DNA of 64,000 nt from Brassica napus (lineage: Eukaryota; Streptophyta; Magnoliopsida; Brassicales; Brassicaceae), in assembly GCF_020379485.1 (NCBI RefSeq), contig NC_063445.1, positions 55,143,422 to 55,207,421 of the forward strand, in the 5' to 3' direction. A program made the translations under genes and the position numbers. A model generated the notes under the pieces. It was given only the letters and a program-made list of their open reading frames with translations, was not told the DNA's origin and did not search any database. Position 1 is the first letter of the stretch; each line of letters starts with the position of its first letter. Positions 1-10,388 of this stretch are shown here, piece after piece.

Positions 1-1663
1 TCAATAGCATAACCCACATATACCTAGAGAAGTCATCGATCAAGACAAAGACATACTTATTATTTACAGGCGTTGGTGGTGTGATTGGACCACACAAATC
101 TCCATGCAATAACTCTAATGGCTTTGTCGCACGAAACATGGCTTTGGTCGGGAATGACTGTCTGATCTGCTTCCCTGCGAGACATGCGTCACACACGCTT
201 TCTTCGTGTGTTACACACGGCATTCCTACTACCATCTCCTTCCTTACCATGTTATTCATCACTCCATAGCTTATATGTCCTAGCCTAGCATGCCACCTCC
301 ATGTAGCATCTACGTCCCTGACATGTAAACATTTCGGGTAGCTTATCTCCATAGGGATCTTGTAGAGACGGTTTGGAGATCTTGTCACACGAACTAGCAA
401 CCTTCCATGCGAATCTGTGAGTGTTAAGTAGACATCTTTCATGTTAACCTCACATCCGTTTTCTGTTGCTTGCCCAAGACTCAATATATTGTGCTTCAGA
501 TCGGGTATGTAGTATATGTCCTTGAGTGCCTTCTTCTCTCCAGTCTTGCACACAAAGGTAACCACACCCTTTCCTACAATGTCAACACACGATCCATCAC
601 CAAACTTCACCTTCCCTTTGGTGTTGAGATTCAAACTCGAAAAGAATTCCTTGTTCCCTGTCATGTGATTGCTTGCTCCATTATCCAAATACCAGACACT
701 TGCACTGCCTTTGTCGATATCAAGATTCTTCGGAATCACCTTATCTTCGTTCAAAAACACCACCTCGTGTACATAGAGTGCATCAGCCTCTTCTGTCTCG
801 TTTAGGTTGGTTTCTTGATTCTTTTCTGTCTTTTCGGGACAGACAGTTGCGTAGTGACCAGGCTTGTCACATCTCCAACATATCAGCTTTGAACGATTCT
901 TCTTCGAGTTGTTATCTTCGGTGTGTGACGCACGGTTTTGGTTGTGTGACCTACCTCGACCTCTGCCTCTACCGTTCCGTCCTCTTCCTCTACCACGGGA
1001 ATTCTCATAGCCCCTCTGACTATGCTCTTCATTGTTCGAAAACATCAGTTTCCCTTGGTCTTCTTTCTGTGTTTCTTCTCCTACACGCTCCTCGTACGCC
1101 TTAAGCCTTCCAACTATGTCTTCAAACCCCGTCGAGTTGAGATCTTGGACTTGCTCAAGTGATGCTACGATCTGGATATACTTGTGTCTTGGAAGACCCT
1201 TCAAGAACTTCTTGACCATCTTGGATTCTTCTATGTTTTCTCCCAACGAGGTTGCTTTGGATGATAGGCCCGATATCTTCCCCGCGAAGTCATCGACCGT
1301 ATCTCCATCATCCATCTTCAACCTATCAAACTCCGTCATCAACGTCTGAAGTCTCGCCTCCCTTACACGATCAGCTCCTAGGTGTCGCGACTTGATGGCA
1401 TTCCAGATCTCTTTTGATGCGGTTTGTTCTCCCACCTGGAGAATCAAAGTCTCTGGAACAGATTGAAACAAAAGAGCTATCGCAACATCGTTCTTCTTTT
1501 GATCATCTGAACCGGGTTCGATTGTGTCCCACACTTCATGAACACGTAGTAGAACCTTCATCCTCATCGACCAAACTGTGTAGTTTGTCGGTGACAACAT
1601 CGGACATTGGATGGATGTAGATCCAAAGTCCTTCGTGCTTGGAGCCCTAGTCACGTCAGCCAT
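1..1663 (-). CDS. copia A gag-pol polyprotein, N-terminal 554 residues (partial at edge)
   Basis: The frame opens at the ATG complementary to 1661-1663 and stays open to base 1. Domains in order: UBN2-type Gag (residues ~1-230), an Arg/Gly-rich basic stretch (~235-265), a CCHC zinc knuckle (C-W-R-C-D-K-P-G-H-Y-A-T-V-C, ~280), an aspartic protease site that reads DNGA instead of the usual DSGA (~335), a GAG-pre-integrase HHCC region, and the first integrase Asp (HGDLCGP) near the edge. The frame is intact here, but the protease substitution may make it inactive. It would encode the capsid, protease and integrase of the element; reverse transcriptase and RNase H should lie beyond base 1. Confidence 0.9.
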   Translation of the reverse strand, partial: MADVTRAPSTKDFGSTSIQCPMLSPTNYTVWSMRMKVLLRVHEVWDTIEPGSDDQKKNDVAIALLFQSVPETLILQVGEQTASKEIWNAIKSRHLGADRVREARLQTLMTEFDRLKMDDGDTVDDFAGKISGLSSKATSLGENIEESKMVKKFLKGLPRHKYIQIVASLEQVQDLNSTGFEDIVGRLKAYEERVGEETQKEDQGKLMFSNNEEHSQRGYENSRGRGRGRNGRGRGRGRSHNQNRASHTEDNNSKKNRSKLICWRCDKPGHYATVCPEKTEKNQETNLNETEEADALYVHEVVFLNEDKVIPKNLDIDKGSASVWYLDNGASNHMTGNKEFFSSLNLNTKGKVKFGDGSCVDIVGKGVVTFVCKTGEKKALKDIYYIPDLKHNILSLGQATENGCEVNMKDVYLTLTDSHGRLLVRVTRSPNRLYKIPMEISYPKCLHVRDVDATWRWHARLGHISYGVMNNMVRKEMVVGMPCVTHEESVCDACLAGKQIRQSFPTKAMFRATKPLELLHGDLCGPITPPTPVNNKYVFVLIDDFSRYMWVMLL

Positions 1664-1756
1664 CTTGCCGTCGCGATCTCTTGTTCACAAGCACCAGGAT
1701 CTTAAGCTACAACTTAAGCTTAGATCGAGTCTCCAACCTGAGGCTCTGATACCAAT

Positions 1757-2050
1757 TCAAATCTCTTAGAAACACAAAGAGTTATAAGAACAACTTTTCT
1801 TATTAGCTTTAGAAACTACTCAAAACTAAAGCTCTCAATATGTTTCTCTTAGATCATATGGAACACCTCTCCATTAGACCTATATTTATATGAAAGACAA
1901 TTCCCTTTAACATGTGAGATATGAAAAACACAAACCTAACCTAAATAGAAACTTTATTTTCCTATTTTTAGGTTTCCTTATTGTGTTTATCTTAACATAT
2001 TAAACATCTAATAATATGTTAAGTTTTCACAAGCTTGGAATTATCCAACA
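1757..2050 (-). repeat. 5' LTR of copia A
   Basis: The LTR lies between the tRNA-Met primer binding site (1742-1754) and base 2050, where the minus strand starts TGTTGGATAATTCC. It is AT-rich, about 294 bp. The inner boundary is uncertain by a few bases because no clear CA end is seen next to the primer site. It should carry the element promoter. Confidence 0.75.
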
Positions 2051-2176
2051 AGGGGCGGATTAATATATTAAAAACAACGATGAATATCAATTTTAAAAAG
2101 CTGTGCCTGTAAGTATACCTTCCAAGTACTGAGTAGACATGTTTTGAGACAATTGATCATTGAGATTGGTGCACCC

Positions 2177-2565
2177 TGTTGAGATATAGAAGAGATGACC
2201 AGAAGAAGAAAATGGTTCATGATCCAAACACTTACAAAAGAAATAAAGAGACATTAATAAGTAAAGAGATAAGACAAATACTTGACTACAGTTCACTGCA
2301 CTTCACTGCATTTCACTGCACTTGAGGGTTAAACACATATTTGAATTCAAATCTGATATATCTGTTGGAGATTGATACAAGCTTTTGTCCATTGTGTACT
2401 TCAGTTACTCCTTCTCTCTTGTAGGTCTATATATGTGTTTGTATGTAGAAACTAAAGGATTAAGAAAATTATTCTCTCATTTTCTCTTTTACATTTTGAA
2501 ATCTCCATCTCTCTCATTCTTCATTCTCTACACATAAACTCTCAAGTAATTCTTTAATTCTTACA
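2177..2565 (+). repeat. 5' LTR of copia B
   Basis: Starts TGTTGAGATATAG and ends TTCTTACA, directly followed by the primer binding site TGGTATCAGAG at 2566. It matches the 3' LTR at 19870 along its length but lacks an AT-rich insertion of roughly 40 bp seen there. Confidence 0.9.
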
Positions 2566-2586
2566 TGGTATCAGAGTTTTATACTC

Positions 2587-5577
2587 ATGAACCTCACAAA
2601 AGCTTCCGCAAATCTATTTCTTTCTCAGATTATCTTCAAAATATGTTGGATACATCCTTTTATCCACTGGTCCAAAGATCTTCTAAGAGTGAAGAACCTC
2701 ACCAGCTCTCAAGATAGAGGAGTATACCTTATTCTCTGGAACTCAGGAAAGCTTCAACCATATTTGGAAAAGCTTCATCAAAGTCTAGTGTATCTCAAAA
2801 CCAGTTGGAACTGTCTATTGTCCACTGGTCCATATCTCTCCATGAGGGAGAATTCAAATATGGTGTTGGTTCCAAAATACAAAAAGGCTAAGGGACAACA
2901 TAAATCAATGAGAAGTGACTTGAATCTAGCCAAGAATGTAATCAAGAAGTTTGAGCATCCAGTAATTCAAGGAAAAACCATGTATTCATATTTCAGTGGT
3001 GGTTCAAATGAAGGAGGAACGTGGAGAAGTATTGGAAGTGCAGCCAACACAGATGGTCCAGCAACCATAAGTGACCTACATTCCTTTATCGAAGCCTTTA
3101 TCTCATCCAAGAAGGCTGGTACACACTCTCTTGACTTTAAACTTATCATTATAGATTCAGGAGCAAACCATCACATGATTAGTGATAGGAACTTGATTAG
3201 TGATGTACAACCTGCCTCAGATAATGTTCTTATAGCAAATGGTGATAAGGTTAAGATATAAGGGATAGGAAACCTTAGGTTGTTTGATAGGGAATCAGCT
3301 GCCTTGTATATGCCTCAGTTTACATCAAACATGCTGTCTATGAGAAAGGCTACGGTTGATCTTAGTTGTCAGGTTGTCTTCAGACCAGATGGGGTTGAAT
3401 TTCAAGACTTAAAGACAGGCCAGATGATTGGAAAAGGGCATGTTCACAACAAATTCTACCATCTTCAGAAGACAGGGATGTCCGAACCATCTACTTCTCG
3501 TTGCTTGGCCAGTACATCCAGCAGGGTTGATAGCACATTATGGCATGCTAGGTTGGGGCATCCTCATACCAGAGCCCTAAACCTGATGCTTCCAAATGCA
3601 GTCTTCAAGAATGATGATTGTGAAACTTGCATATTGGGGAAGCATTGTAAGACAGTTTTCCCACAGTCTAGCACCATCAATGAAAGATGTTTTGACCTAG
3701 CTCACTCTGATGTATGGACTGCTCCGTGTGTGTCAAGAGAGAACCACAAATACTTTGTCACCTTCATTGATGAGAAGTCCAAATACACTTGGGTGACACT
3801 GATTCAGTCTAAGGACAAGGTATTGGGAGCTTTCAAGAATTTCCAGACCCATATTTGCAACCATTTCAATGCCAAGCTGAAAATTCTCAGGTTAGATAAT
3901 GATGGAGAGTATACAAGTCAGGCATTCAAGCAATATCTTGCTCAACATGGGATTATTCACCAGACAAGTTGTCCTTACACTCCTTAACAAAATAGAATTG
4001 CTGAGAGGAAGGACATACACTTGATGGAGGTAGCAAGATCAATGATGTTTCACACCAATGTTCCAAAAAAATTCTGGAGTGATGCTGTGATGTCTGCTAC
4101 TTATTTGATCAATAGGACCCCAACCAAAGTCCTCAACGACATGTCTCCATTTGAGGTCCTAAACAAGACCAAGCCATCTTTGGACCATTTGCGTGTGTTT
4201 GGGTGCCTCTGTTTTGTGTTGATACCAGGGGAGCAGAGAAACAAACTTGAGGCTAAAAGATCAAAAGCTATGTTTGTTGGCTACTCTCCAACACAAAAGG
4301 GATATACGTGTTATGATCCAGTGGCAAGAAGGGTATTGGTTTCAAGGGATGTGAAGTTTGTGGAATCAAAAGGGTACTATGATGAGAAGAGTTGGGAAAG
4401 CCTTCAGGATCTCTCACAAGGACTTTCAGATAGGGCAAACAACTTGAGAATCATTCTGGAGAGTCTAGGCATCAGTCATCCTCGGAGCATTGAGGTACCA
4501 AGGACTTCTCCTTCACCACCAGCTGCTGGAAACAATGAAGAAGCAGCACCAGTTGTTGAAACAGTCCATCCTGATCTTGAGTTGGGCAATGAACCCGAAT
4601 CACAGTCGCAAGAAAGAGATGATTCAGCAAGCACACATGATCAAGATGGAGTTGAATCTGATCAGTTAAGTGAAGATCAGTTTAATGGAGAACAAGTACA
4701 TGAAGAGGCAGTGGTGGAAGAGCAGCAGATTAAACCATTGAGAAGGAGTACAAGAGTGAAGAAACCATCCAAGTGGGTCGACACCAGAGTGTACTTCAAC
4801 AACAATGCAGTGGCTCACCCTATCCAAGCAACTTGCTCTTTTGCGAGTTATCCTCAAGAGCATGTAGTCTTTATCAGCAATCTGGATCAAGAATATGTTC
4901 CAAATACTTATGAAGAAGCCATGGAACATGAAGAGTGGAGAAAGTCAGTTGGAGATGAAGTTGGTGCCATGATCAAGAATGATACTTGGTATGAAACTGA
5001 GCTTCCCAAAGGAAAGAAAGCTGTTACAAGCCGACTGCTCTTCACCATCAAGTATCTTGCCAATGGAAAACCATAAAGGAGGAAGACAAGGCTGGTTACA
5101 AGAGGATACACTCAAGTCTATGGAGAAGACTATCTGGATACCTTTGCACCAGTAGCTAAACTCCACACCATAAGTATTTTACTCTCCTTGGCAGTGAACC
5201 ACGAATGGGATTTATGGTAGATGGATGTCAAGAATGTTTTTCTTCAAGGAGAGTTAGAGGATGAGGTTTACATGAGGCCACCTCTGGGTATGGACGATAT
5301 GGTCAAGCCAGAGAATGTTCTAAGGCTGAAGAAAGCAATCTATAGATTAAAACAGTCACCAAGAGCTTGATATCACAAACTGAGTACAACTCTCAATGGA
5401 AGAGGGTTTGTAAAATCAAAAGCTGATCATACTCTTTTTACCCTCACAAGCAAACAGTGAATTGTGGTGATTCTGATCTGTGTAGATGATATCATCATCA
5501 CAGGAAGTAACAAAGAAGGTATCATCTCAACCAAAGCTTTTTTTAAGTCTACTTTTGATATTAAAGATTTGGGTGAG
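2587..5577 (+). pseudogene. copia B pol, proximal part (protease, integrase, start of RT), broken
   Basis: Frame segments at 2587-3261, 3280-3987, 4021-5076 and about 5080-5570 read as one copia pol interrupted by stop codons (for example 3259, 3985, 5074, 5218). Visible parts: aspartic protease DSGANHHM near 3160; GAG-pre-integrase with H-x-C-x2-C features near 3550-3660; integrase from 3700 (HSDVW, LDNDGEY); a variable acidic linker; then RT with the ITGSNKEG block after a CVDD catalytic motif where YVDD is usual. Gag is essentially absent between the primer site and the protease, which implies an internal deletion. The coding sequence stops at the Athila insertion point and resumes at 18886. 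Confidence 0.9.
5573..5577. repeat. Athila target-site duplication (left copy)
   Basis: GTGAG immediately precedes the Athila LTR and is repeated at 18886-18890 after the other LTR. The 5-bp length is normal for Ty3/gypsy integration. Confidence 0.95.
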
Positions 5578-7044
5578 TGATGTTAGGAGTTTTCAAGGCT
5601 CATAAGACAAATGCTGTAGTATAAATGATTGTCGAACCAGTTCTGAGAGATATCAAAGCACCGAGAATGCAAGTATCACTTAATCTAAGTGCAACCAATG
5701 ATTTAGATGGGTTTTTAAACTATGACTAATTAAAAGAAATAACTAAATGATACTTTCTTAACTATTGGAAAAGAGAACTCATGGATATAGGGATTAGACC
5801 TCGGGTGATCAAGTTTCGAACTAAAGATGGCAAACGATCAATCAATCTATTAACCTTAAGCTTGGACACAATCCTAAACAAACTCTATGTCTAGATTAAT
5901 GTTCATTTACTTAACACAATTCAAACATCAAATGTCTTTGGTTGAATAATATGAAAGCAATCATAACTAGCAAGTCCAATGGCTATCTTAGCACCTCTAA
6001 CAACAAATGTCTTTGGCAAAGTATGCTAAAAGCTAAGAAGAGTTGTCTCGGGCATTTCCTCGAACACCTTTCGGGGGGGAAATGCCTAAGGTTCAACTAC
6101 TCAGTGGCCAACTCAGAAGATGCTTTATGCTCACTCTACTAGCAAGGAAATATGAATGATCTACACTAAAACATCCTAGTTCTAACCTAATCACCCTCAA
6201 TCTCCCTAACCCATGAATTCAAAAGGTGATTACTCACTAATCTCCATGATTCCTCTTAAACCCATGTTGGATTTCAGATTAATCATGTAGAGAAACACAG
6301 GAAATAGATAAGAACACAGAATTCTCAATAATAAACTGATCAATTGATTCAAAGAGATGACTTTCCAAAGATTTTTGGTGGTTTTTCTAAGAACAAAGAT
6401 GATCCCCCTCTTGGTGGCTCCTAGAGTATTAAAACATAGGTTTAGAAAATAAAAACGTGCATAATGAAATGACCAAAAGGCCCTTGAGAAATCACAAGTT
6501 CGAGTAGAAATAAAACGCGCAGCGACCTCAGCCCGTCGCTCCGACAAGTCGCTCTAGGCTTCGGGAGCGACCTCGCTGTGTCGCTGCGAGAGGTCGCTCC
6601 GGGTTCGTTCTCGCGTCTCTGGGTGATGAAACCGCGAGCGACTTCTCCCTGTCGCTCCCATAACGTCGCTCTCAGCTGGAGCGACCTCGCTGTGTCGCTC
6701 CGAGAGGTCGCTCCGGGCTCGTTCTCGCGTCTCCGAGTGATGAAACCGCGAGCGACTTCTCCCTGTCGCTCTGGTTAGGTCGCTCCAGTAGGGTGATCAG
6801 AGCGACTTGGTGGTGTCGCTCCAGACTGGTCGCTCCCATGCCTTGCTCGCCCAATGACCACTCTAAACACTCATTTTTGAGCTCCAAATGCCTCCAAGTG
6901 TCTCCAAGAACTCCATGTGGTACTCCAATACCTGATAAGGACTCATGTATGCAAAATGCAACCTAAACATGGCTAAATCCTAATCTATATGATCAAAATG
7001 CACATGGATAAATGGATAAAACAATAGAAATATGCAAGATATCA
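5578..7044 (-). repeat. 3' LTR of the Athila element (element orientation)
   Basis: Identical in length to the other LTR at 17419-18885, with two differences spotted. It contains a C-rich GGGGGGG motif near 6075 and a CpG-rich array of AGCGAC/GTCGCT motifs at about 6510-6840. In a provirus this copy would supply the 3' end signal. Confidence 0.96.
6510..6840. repeat. AGCGAC/GTCGCT motif array in the 3' LTR
   Basis: The motif and its reverse complement alternate at roughly 15-35 bp spacing (GAGCGAC...GTCGCTC). Part of it is a direct duplication of about 114 bp (units starting near 6565 and 6679). It is strongly GC- and CpG-rich against an AT-rich LTR. The same array occurs in the other LTR (about 18351-18681), and a related one lies inside the element at 11085-11470. 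Confidence 0.85.
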
Positions 7045-7058
7045 ACTCCCCCAAACTT
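7045..7058 (-). other. Polypurine tract of the Athila element
   Basis: Directly inside the 3' LTR the minus strand reads AAGTTTGGGGGAGT, followed by the LTR start TGATATC. This is the expected site of plus-strand DNA priming. Confidence 0.85.
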
Positions 7059-8501
7059 GTTCTTTACTTGTCCACAAGTGAACTTTCTAGAACTCATAGG
7101 GAGAGAGGTTGAAGGTGGGAGCTCATAGCCAAAAGAAACACCACTAGCAAACACAATTAGCCCACTCTCTTATTACACTCTAGCTTCTCTAGGCCTATCT
7201 CAACTCCTTTTGTCCCTACACTCATCATCAAGCATCCACACATTCAAATCTGCCAACTCTCACATTCATTAAGCATAAGATATCAAGTGAATTCTTGCAA
7301 ATGGTCAGTTGGTCCAAGTCATTTGGTTGGGTAAGGGAAGGTTTTTATTCAAGTGATTTAAGAGGTTCAAAACATATGATCTTTAAGGTGGTTTACTCTC
7401 AAAACAAGTAGCCTTGACATTGCACATAATATATCTAAGAAAGGGACCAACTCATGCATACAATGCTCAATCTCCATTGTTCTACCCTTTTCCCAAACAT
7501 ATAAGTTACACATTCACTCTCAAATGTCAAACCCAACTCACACCTCTCACCAAAAGATTCTAAAAACATCAGCTCTTTTTCCTTGAAATCTATAAGGGAT
7601 TTTTCACAACCTCAAAATGTCTCCCAGCTCCTAACAACTTTGCTAGCCTTTTTTTTTTTTTTTTAGGTTGGGAGCCAAGACTTTTCAAAACTAGAGCTGG
7701 AGGTTCTCTACTTATCCCAATAAATCAATTCACTTGAGCACAAGAATCTATCCTTTTTATTTCTCCCAAATCATGATTACAACGCTCACCCTCCCACCTA
7801 TAGCTAGACAATAGAGTGTCCAATCCAGCAAAAATGAAGATCAAGCATTGTCGTTCCCGATACTCTCAACATTATGCACATGTAAAACTTTCCGAAGAAG
7901 GCCTCACTCATCAAACAATGAAAGCTTAAAAGGAAGGAAAGGTTTTGGGAGTGGTCTACCACTAGAGTTTGTCAAAAAGAATGGCATAAAAGATGTGACA
8001 ACTCAAGTGTGTATAGCCATGACTCAGTACACAAGAGACCCTAAGCAAGAAGCATTAAGTTCATTCAGTTCAAATAAGGTTGTAGCTGGCTTCAAAGACT
8101 GAGTTTCTACAATCAACAAGTTTCAAGAAGAGTTTTCAAGGCTCGAAACATACAAGTCTTTTCGAGAGGTGCATGGCTACTCAGGTGCAACGTAGTGTTC
8201 TTTACAAGGCATTTAAAATCATTGCTCCCAATGCAAGTGAATGCAACCTATATGCTCTAGACTCTCCTAATGGTGCAAATGATGCAAACTAAATGAAAAA
8301 TCTTTTTTTTTTTATGCAAATAGGTGTGCAATGCATGACTCAAATGAAACACAATCAAAGCAAACATGATCAAATGCTTGGTACCTCCCCCAAACTTGAG
8401 ATACACAGTCTCTGTGTGGTCAAGGAAAGAGAGAGATACCGAGAAGAAAAATAATATGCAAAAATGAAATGGTATATACAAGGGAGAGAAAGAAGTACCT
8501 C
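7059..8501. other. Athila internal non-coding spacer between env-position ORF and 3' LTR
   Basis: About 1.4 kb without a convincing coding frame. It has poly-T runs near 7650 and 8305; short frames (for example 7848-8102) have no recognisable domain. Athila elements usually have long untranslated internal regions. Confidence 0.7.
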
Positions 8502-10388
8502 CTATGGATAGTAGGTGGGGGCAGATGCCCCAGCATCGTCGTCGTCAGGAGGGAAGGTGGTGTAGTAACCACCAGATGCTGAACCGGAGCCTCCATACCA
8601 TGGTTGGCTCTCAACCTCGTCAATCTCGTCCTCACTGTCTGAAGAAGCGAGGGATGGGGATTTGTTGCCGGAAGTGGAAGGTTGAGTGGGTGGGTTCCTC
8701 CACTTACGCTGAAGCTGCGCAGCAGTGAGGGGGAAGCCAAGAGCATCAGGCGGGGGTGGAGGCTGGGGGTTTGAGGTGTTCGCGAAAGCGAAATCGGCTG
8801 AGCTACATCCAGCTATTCCTCCCCTAGTTAAGACATCAGCTACTTTCTTCATGAACTTTGCTGAAGTCTTTGCCTGCTTCTTCACAGTCTTGCTGAGCGC
8901 CTTGCACTTATCCTTCAGCTTTTCTATCGTTCTGTCCTGAGCTTTGTTCCACCTCTGGAGACGACCAATGTGGTCATGAGCATCACGGAGAGCTCCAGGG
9001 GGAAGGACTCCGTCATGGGGCTTGAAGTAGTAGCGCGGAGGTCCATAGATATGCTCAGATGTGTCTGCAACAGGCGAATCAGGTTGCGTAGGGACACTCC
9101 TTTTCCTTGATGGAGCTGCTTGAATTGGATCGAGAGGCCCGTGTTCTCCGAGAAAGTACTCCTGGGGAATGTTGAAGCTGACAGCTCCAGGTATCTCTAA
9201 ACTCGTCAGGTTCCGGTTTGGAAGAACCACCTCGACTGGCTTGCCCTGCAAGTAGTAGTGGTAGACGTAGTCCTTCCCATACATCCCACTGAAATAGGTG
9301 GCAATCCTCAAGTAGGTGCCATCAATGAACCTAGGCCCCGCTGCGTCCTTTCCCAAGGGAACATTCAGAAATTGGAGCAGTGGTGTGATCATTCCGCCTA
9401 TCCCCATCTTTGGGCGTGAATCAGTGGTGTACCACGCCCAGTCTCTGTAGTGCTCGAGACGGCCCACAAAGAAACTGACCATCCCAAAGGTAGCATAGAT
9501 GTCAGTGCTGGGAAGGGGTAACACTCCAGGTTGAGCGTAGGGACGGATAGCCGGACAGAGCAGTCGCATGTCTTCCTCAGTAACCGTACCAGCTTGCTTC
9601 CGTGGGTAAAAAGCATGGACTAGCAATCTGTGGAGGTAGCGTACAGACGGGTGTCGGATGTGTGAGTTCTTGTCCGCCCCGGTAGAGTGCTTGTTTCCAG
9701 TGATCAACTTCCAGAGCTCTGTGGGGAGGTTCTCACACTTGGGAAGTGAGTGGTCTTCTAGGTCTTGGAACCCCATGACCCTCCCAATGTCCTTGAAGTT
9801 CATGTTGTATTCTCTTCCATTGACCTTGAACCTGATTTTTCCCCATCCTTGTCTCACATGCGCCGTGTCGTGGTAAGTGACCACAAGAGAGGATAGGAAC
9901 TGACAAGTGACATCCTTGTAGAAAGGATAAGCCATGGTGAGGAGTTTTGGCATCTTCAAATGTCCCAGCATCGCCTCAATATCAGACTCTAGACCCAACT
10001 CCTTCAGCAAATCGAGGTCGGCAAACCTGGTTGGAGCCCAAGTGACTCCATTCTTCAAATGATCATATAGCTCCTCCACAGATGGAGTTTTCGCTCTGTC
10101 TCGATCAACAGCAACCCCTTTGCCCTTTGACATCTTGGCTTTCTTCGTAGGTGCCGGCTCATCTTCACTCTCAGTTTCACCTTCCTCATGGGTGGGAACT
10201 GGTACACTTTTCCCTGCCCTCTTCTCGTGTTCTTTCGATTTCCTTGCAGCCAACGTCTGCTGTCGCACAGTCCTCTGCGTCCCTGAGCCAGTTGGCTCGC
10301 TGGTTAAAGCTTTTCCTCTTAGGGCAAACTCTTGACTTTCGGCTTCTTGCCTCTCAGCTTCCAACCTTCCCTTTGTCTTCTTAACCAT
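8502..10388 (-). CDS. ATHILA ORF-1 family protein in the env position of the Athila element
   Basis: Encodes 628 residues from the ATG at 10388. A longer frame extends to 10448, but I prefer the inner start: a splice-acceptor-like TTTTTCAG lies just upstream, and MVKK opens the basic, charged N-terminus. Visible regions: Lys/Glu-rich tail (~1-90); the conserved ATHILA/plant transposon core (~100-420) with a VNGREYNMNFKDIGRVMGF block; a coiled-coil-like segment (~490-540); and a Gly/Asp-rich C-terminus. I see no signal peptide or membrane helix in the 628-residue form, so 'envelope' describes its position only. Its function is unknown. The frame is uninterrupted, consistent with a young element. 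A related but truncated ORF sits in the CACTA element at 56258-56845. Confidence 0.88.
   Translation of the reverse strand: MVKKTKGRLEAERQEAESQEFALRGKALTSEPTGSGTQRTVRQQTLAARKSKEHEKRAGKSVPVPTHEEGETESEDEPAPTKKAKMSKGKGVAVDRDRAKTPSVEELYDHLKNGVTWAPTRFADLDLLKELGLESDIEAMLGHLKMPKLLTMAYPFYKDVTCQFLSSLVVTYHDTAHVRQGWGKIRFKVNGREYNMNFKDIGRVMGFQDLEDHSLPKCENLPTELWKLITGNKHSTGADKNSHIRHPSVRYLHRLLVHAFYPRKQAGTVTEEDMRLLCPAIRPYAQPGVLPLPSTDIYATFGMVSFFVGRLEHYRDWAWYTTDSRPKMGIGGMITPLLQFLNVPLGKDAAGPRFIDGTYLRIATYFSGMYGKDYVYHYYLQGKPVEVVLPNRNLTSLEIPGAVSFNIPQEYFLGEHGPLDPIQAAPSRKRSVPTQPDSPVADTSEHIYGPPRYYFKPHDGVLPPGALRDAHDHIGRLQRWNKAQDRTIEKLKDKCKALSKTVKKQAKTSAKFMKKVADVLTRGGIAGCSSADFAFANTSNPQPPPPPDALGFPLTAAQLQRKWRNPPTQPSTSGNKSPSLASSDSEDEIDEVESQPWYGGSGSASGGYYTTFPPDDDDAGASAPTYYP

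Larger units (their letters stand above)
1..2050 (-). mobile_element. Ty1/copia LTR retrotransposon A, 5' part, cut by window edge
   Basis: A minus-strand copia element enters at base 2050 and runs off the left edge. In element order it has a 5' LTR (2050 down to about 1757), a primer binding site matching initiator-Met tRNA (complement of TGGTATCAGAGCC at 1742-1754), then an open gag-pol frame. The LTR begins TGTTGGA on the minus strand, a common copia start. The other LTR and the target duplication lie outside the window, so age and completeness cannot be judged. Confidence 0.92.

Noticed and set aside
81..1620. Plus-strand open frames of 60-140 codons
   Set aside because: They are antisense shadows of the copia A gag-pol frame, which is continuous on the minus strand with recognisable domains.
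6060..6085. Possible CRISPR or small-RNA arrays in the regularly spaced repeats (LTR arrays, CACTA arrays)
   Set aside because: This is plant nuclear DNA. The repeats lack unique spacers of constant length and belong to transposable elements.
5942..6142. 66-codon frame in the Athila LTR, repeated at 17783-17983, and the 105-codon minus frame beside it
   Set aside because: Both are identical between the LTRs simply because the LTRs are near-identical. No domain or codon signal supports a protein.
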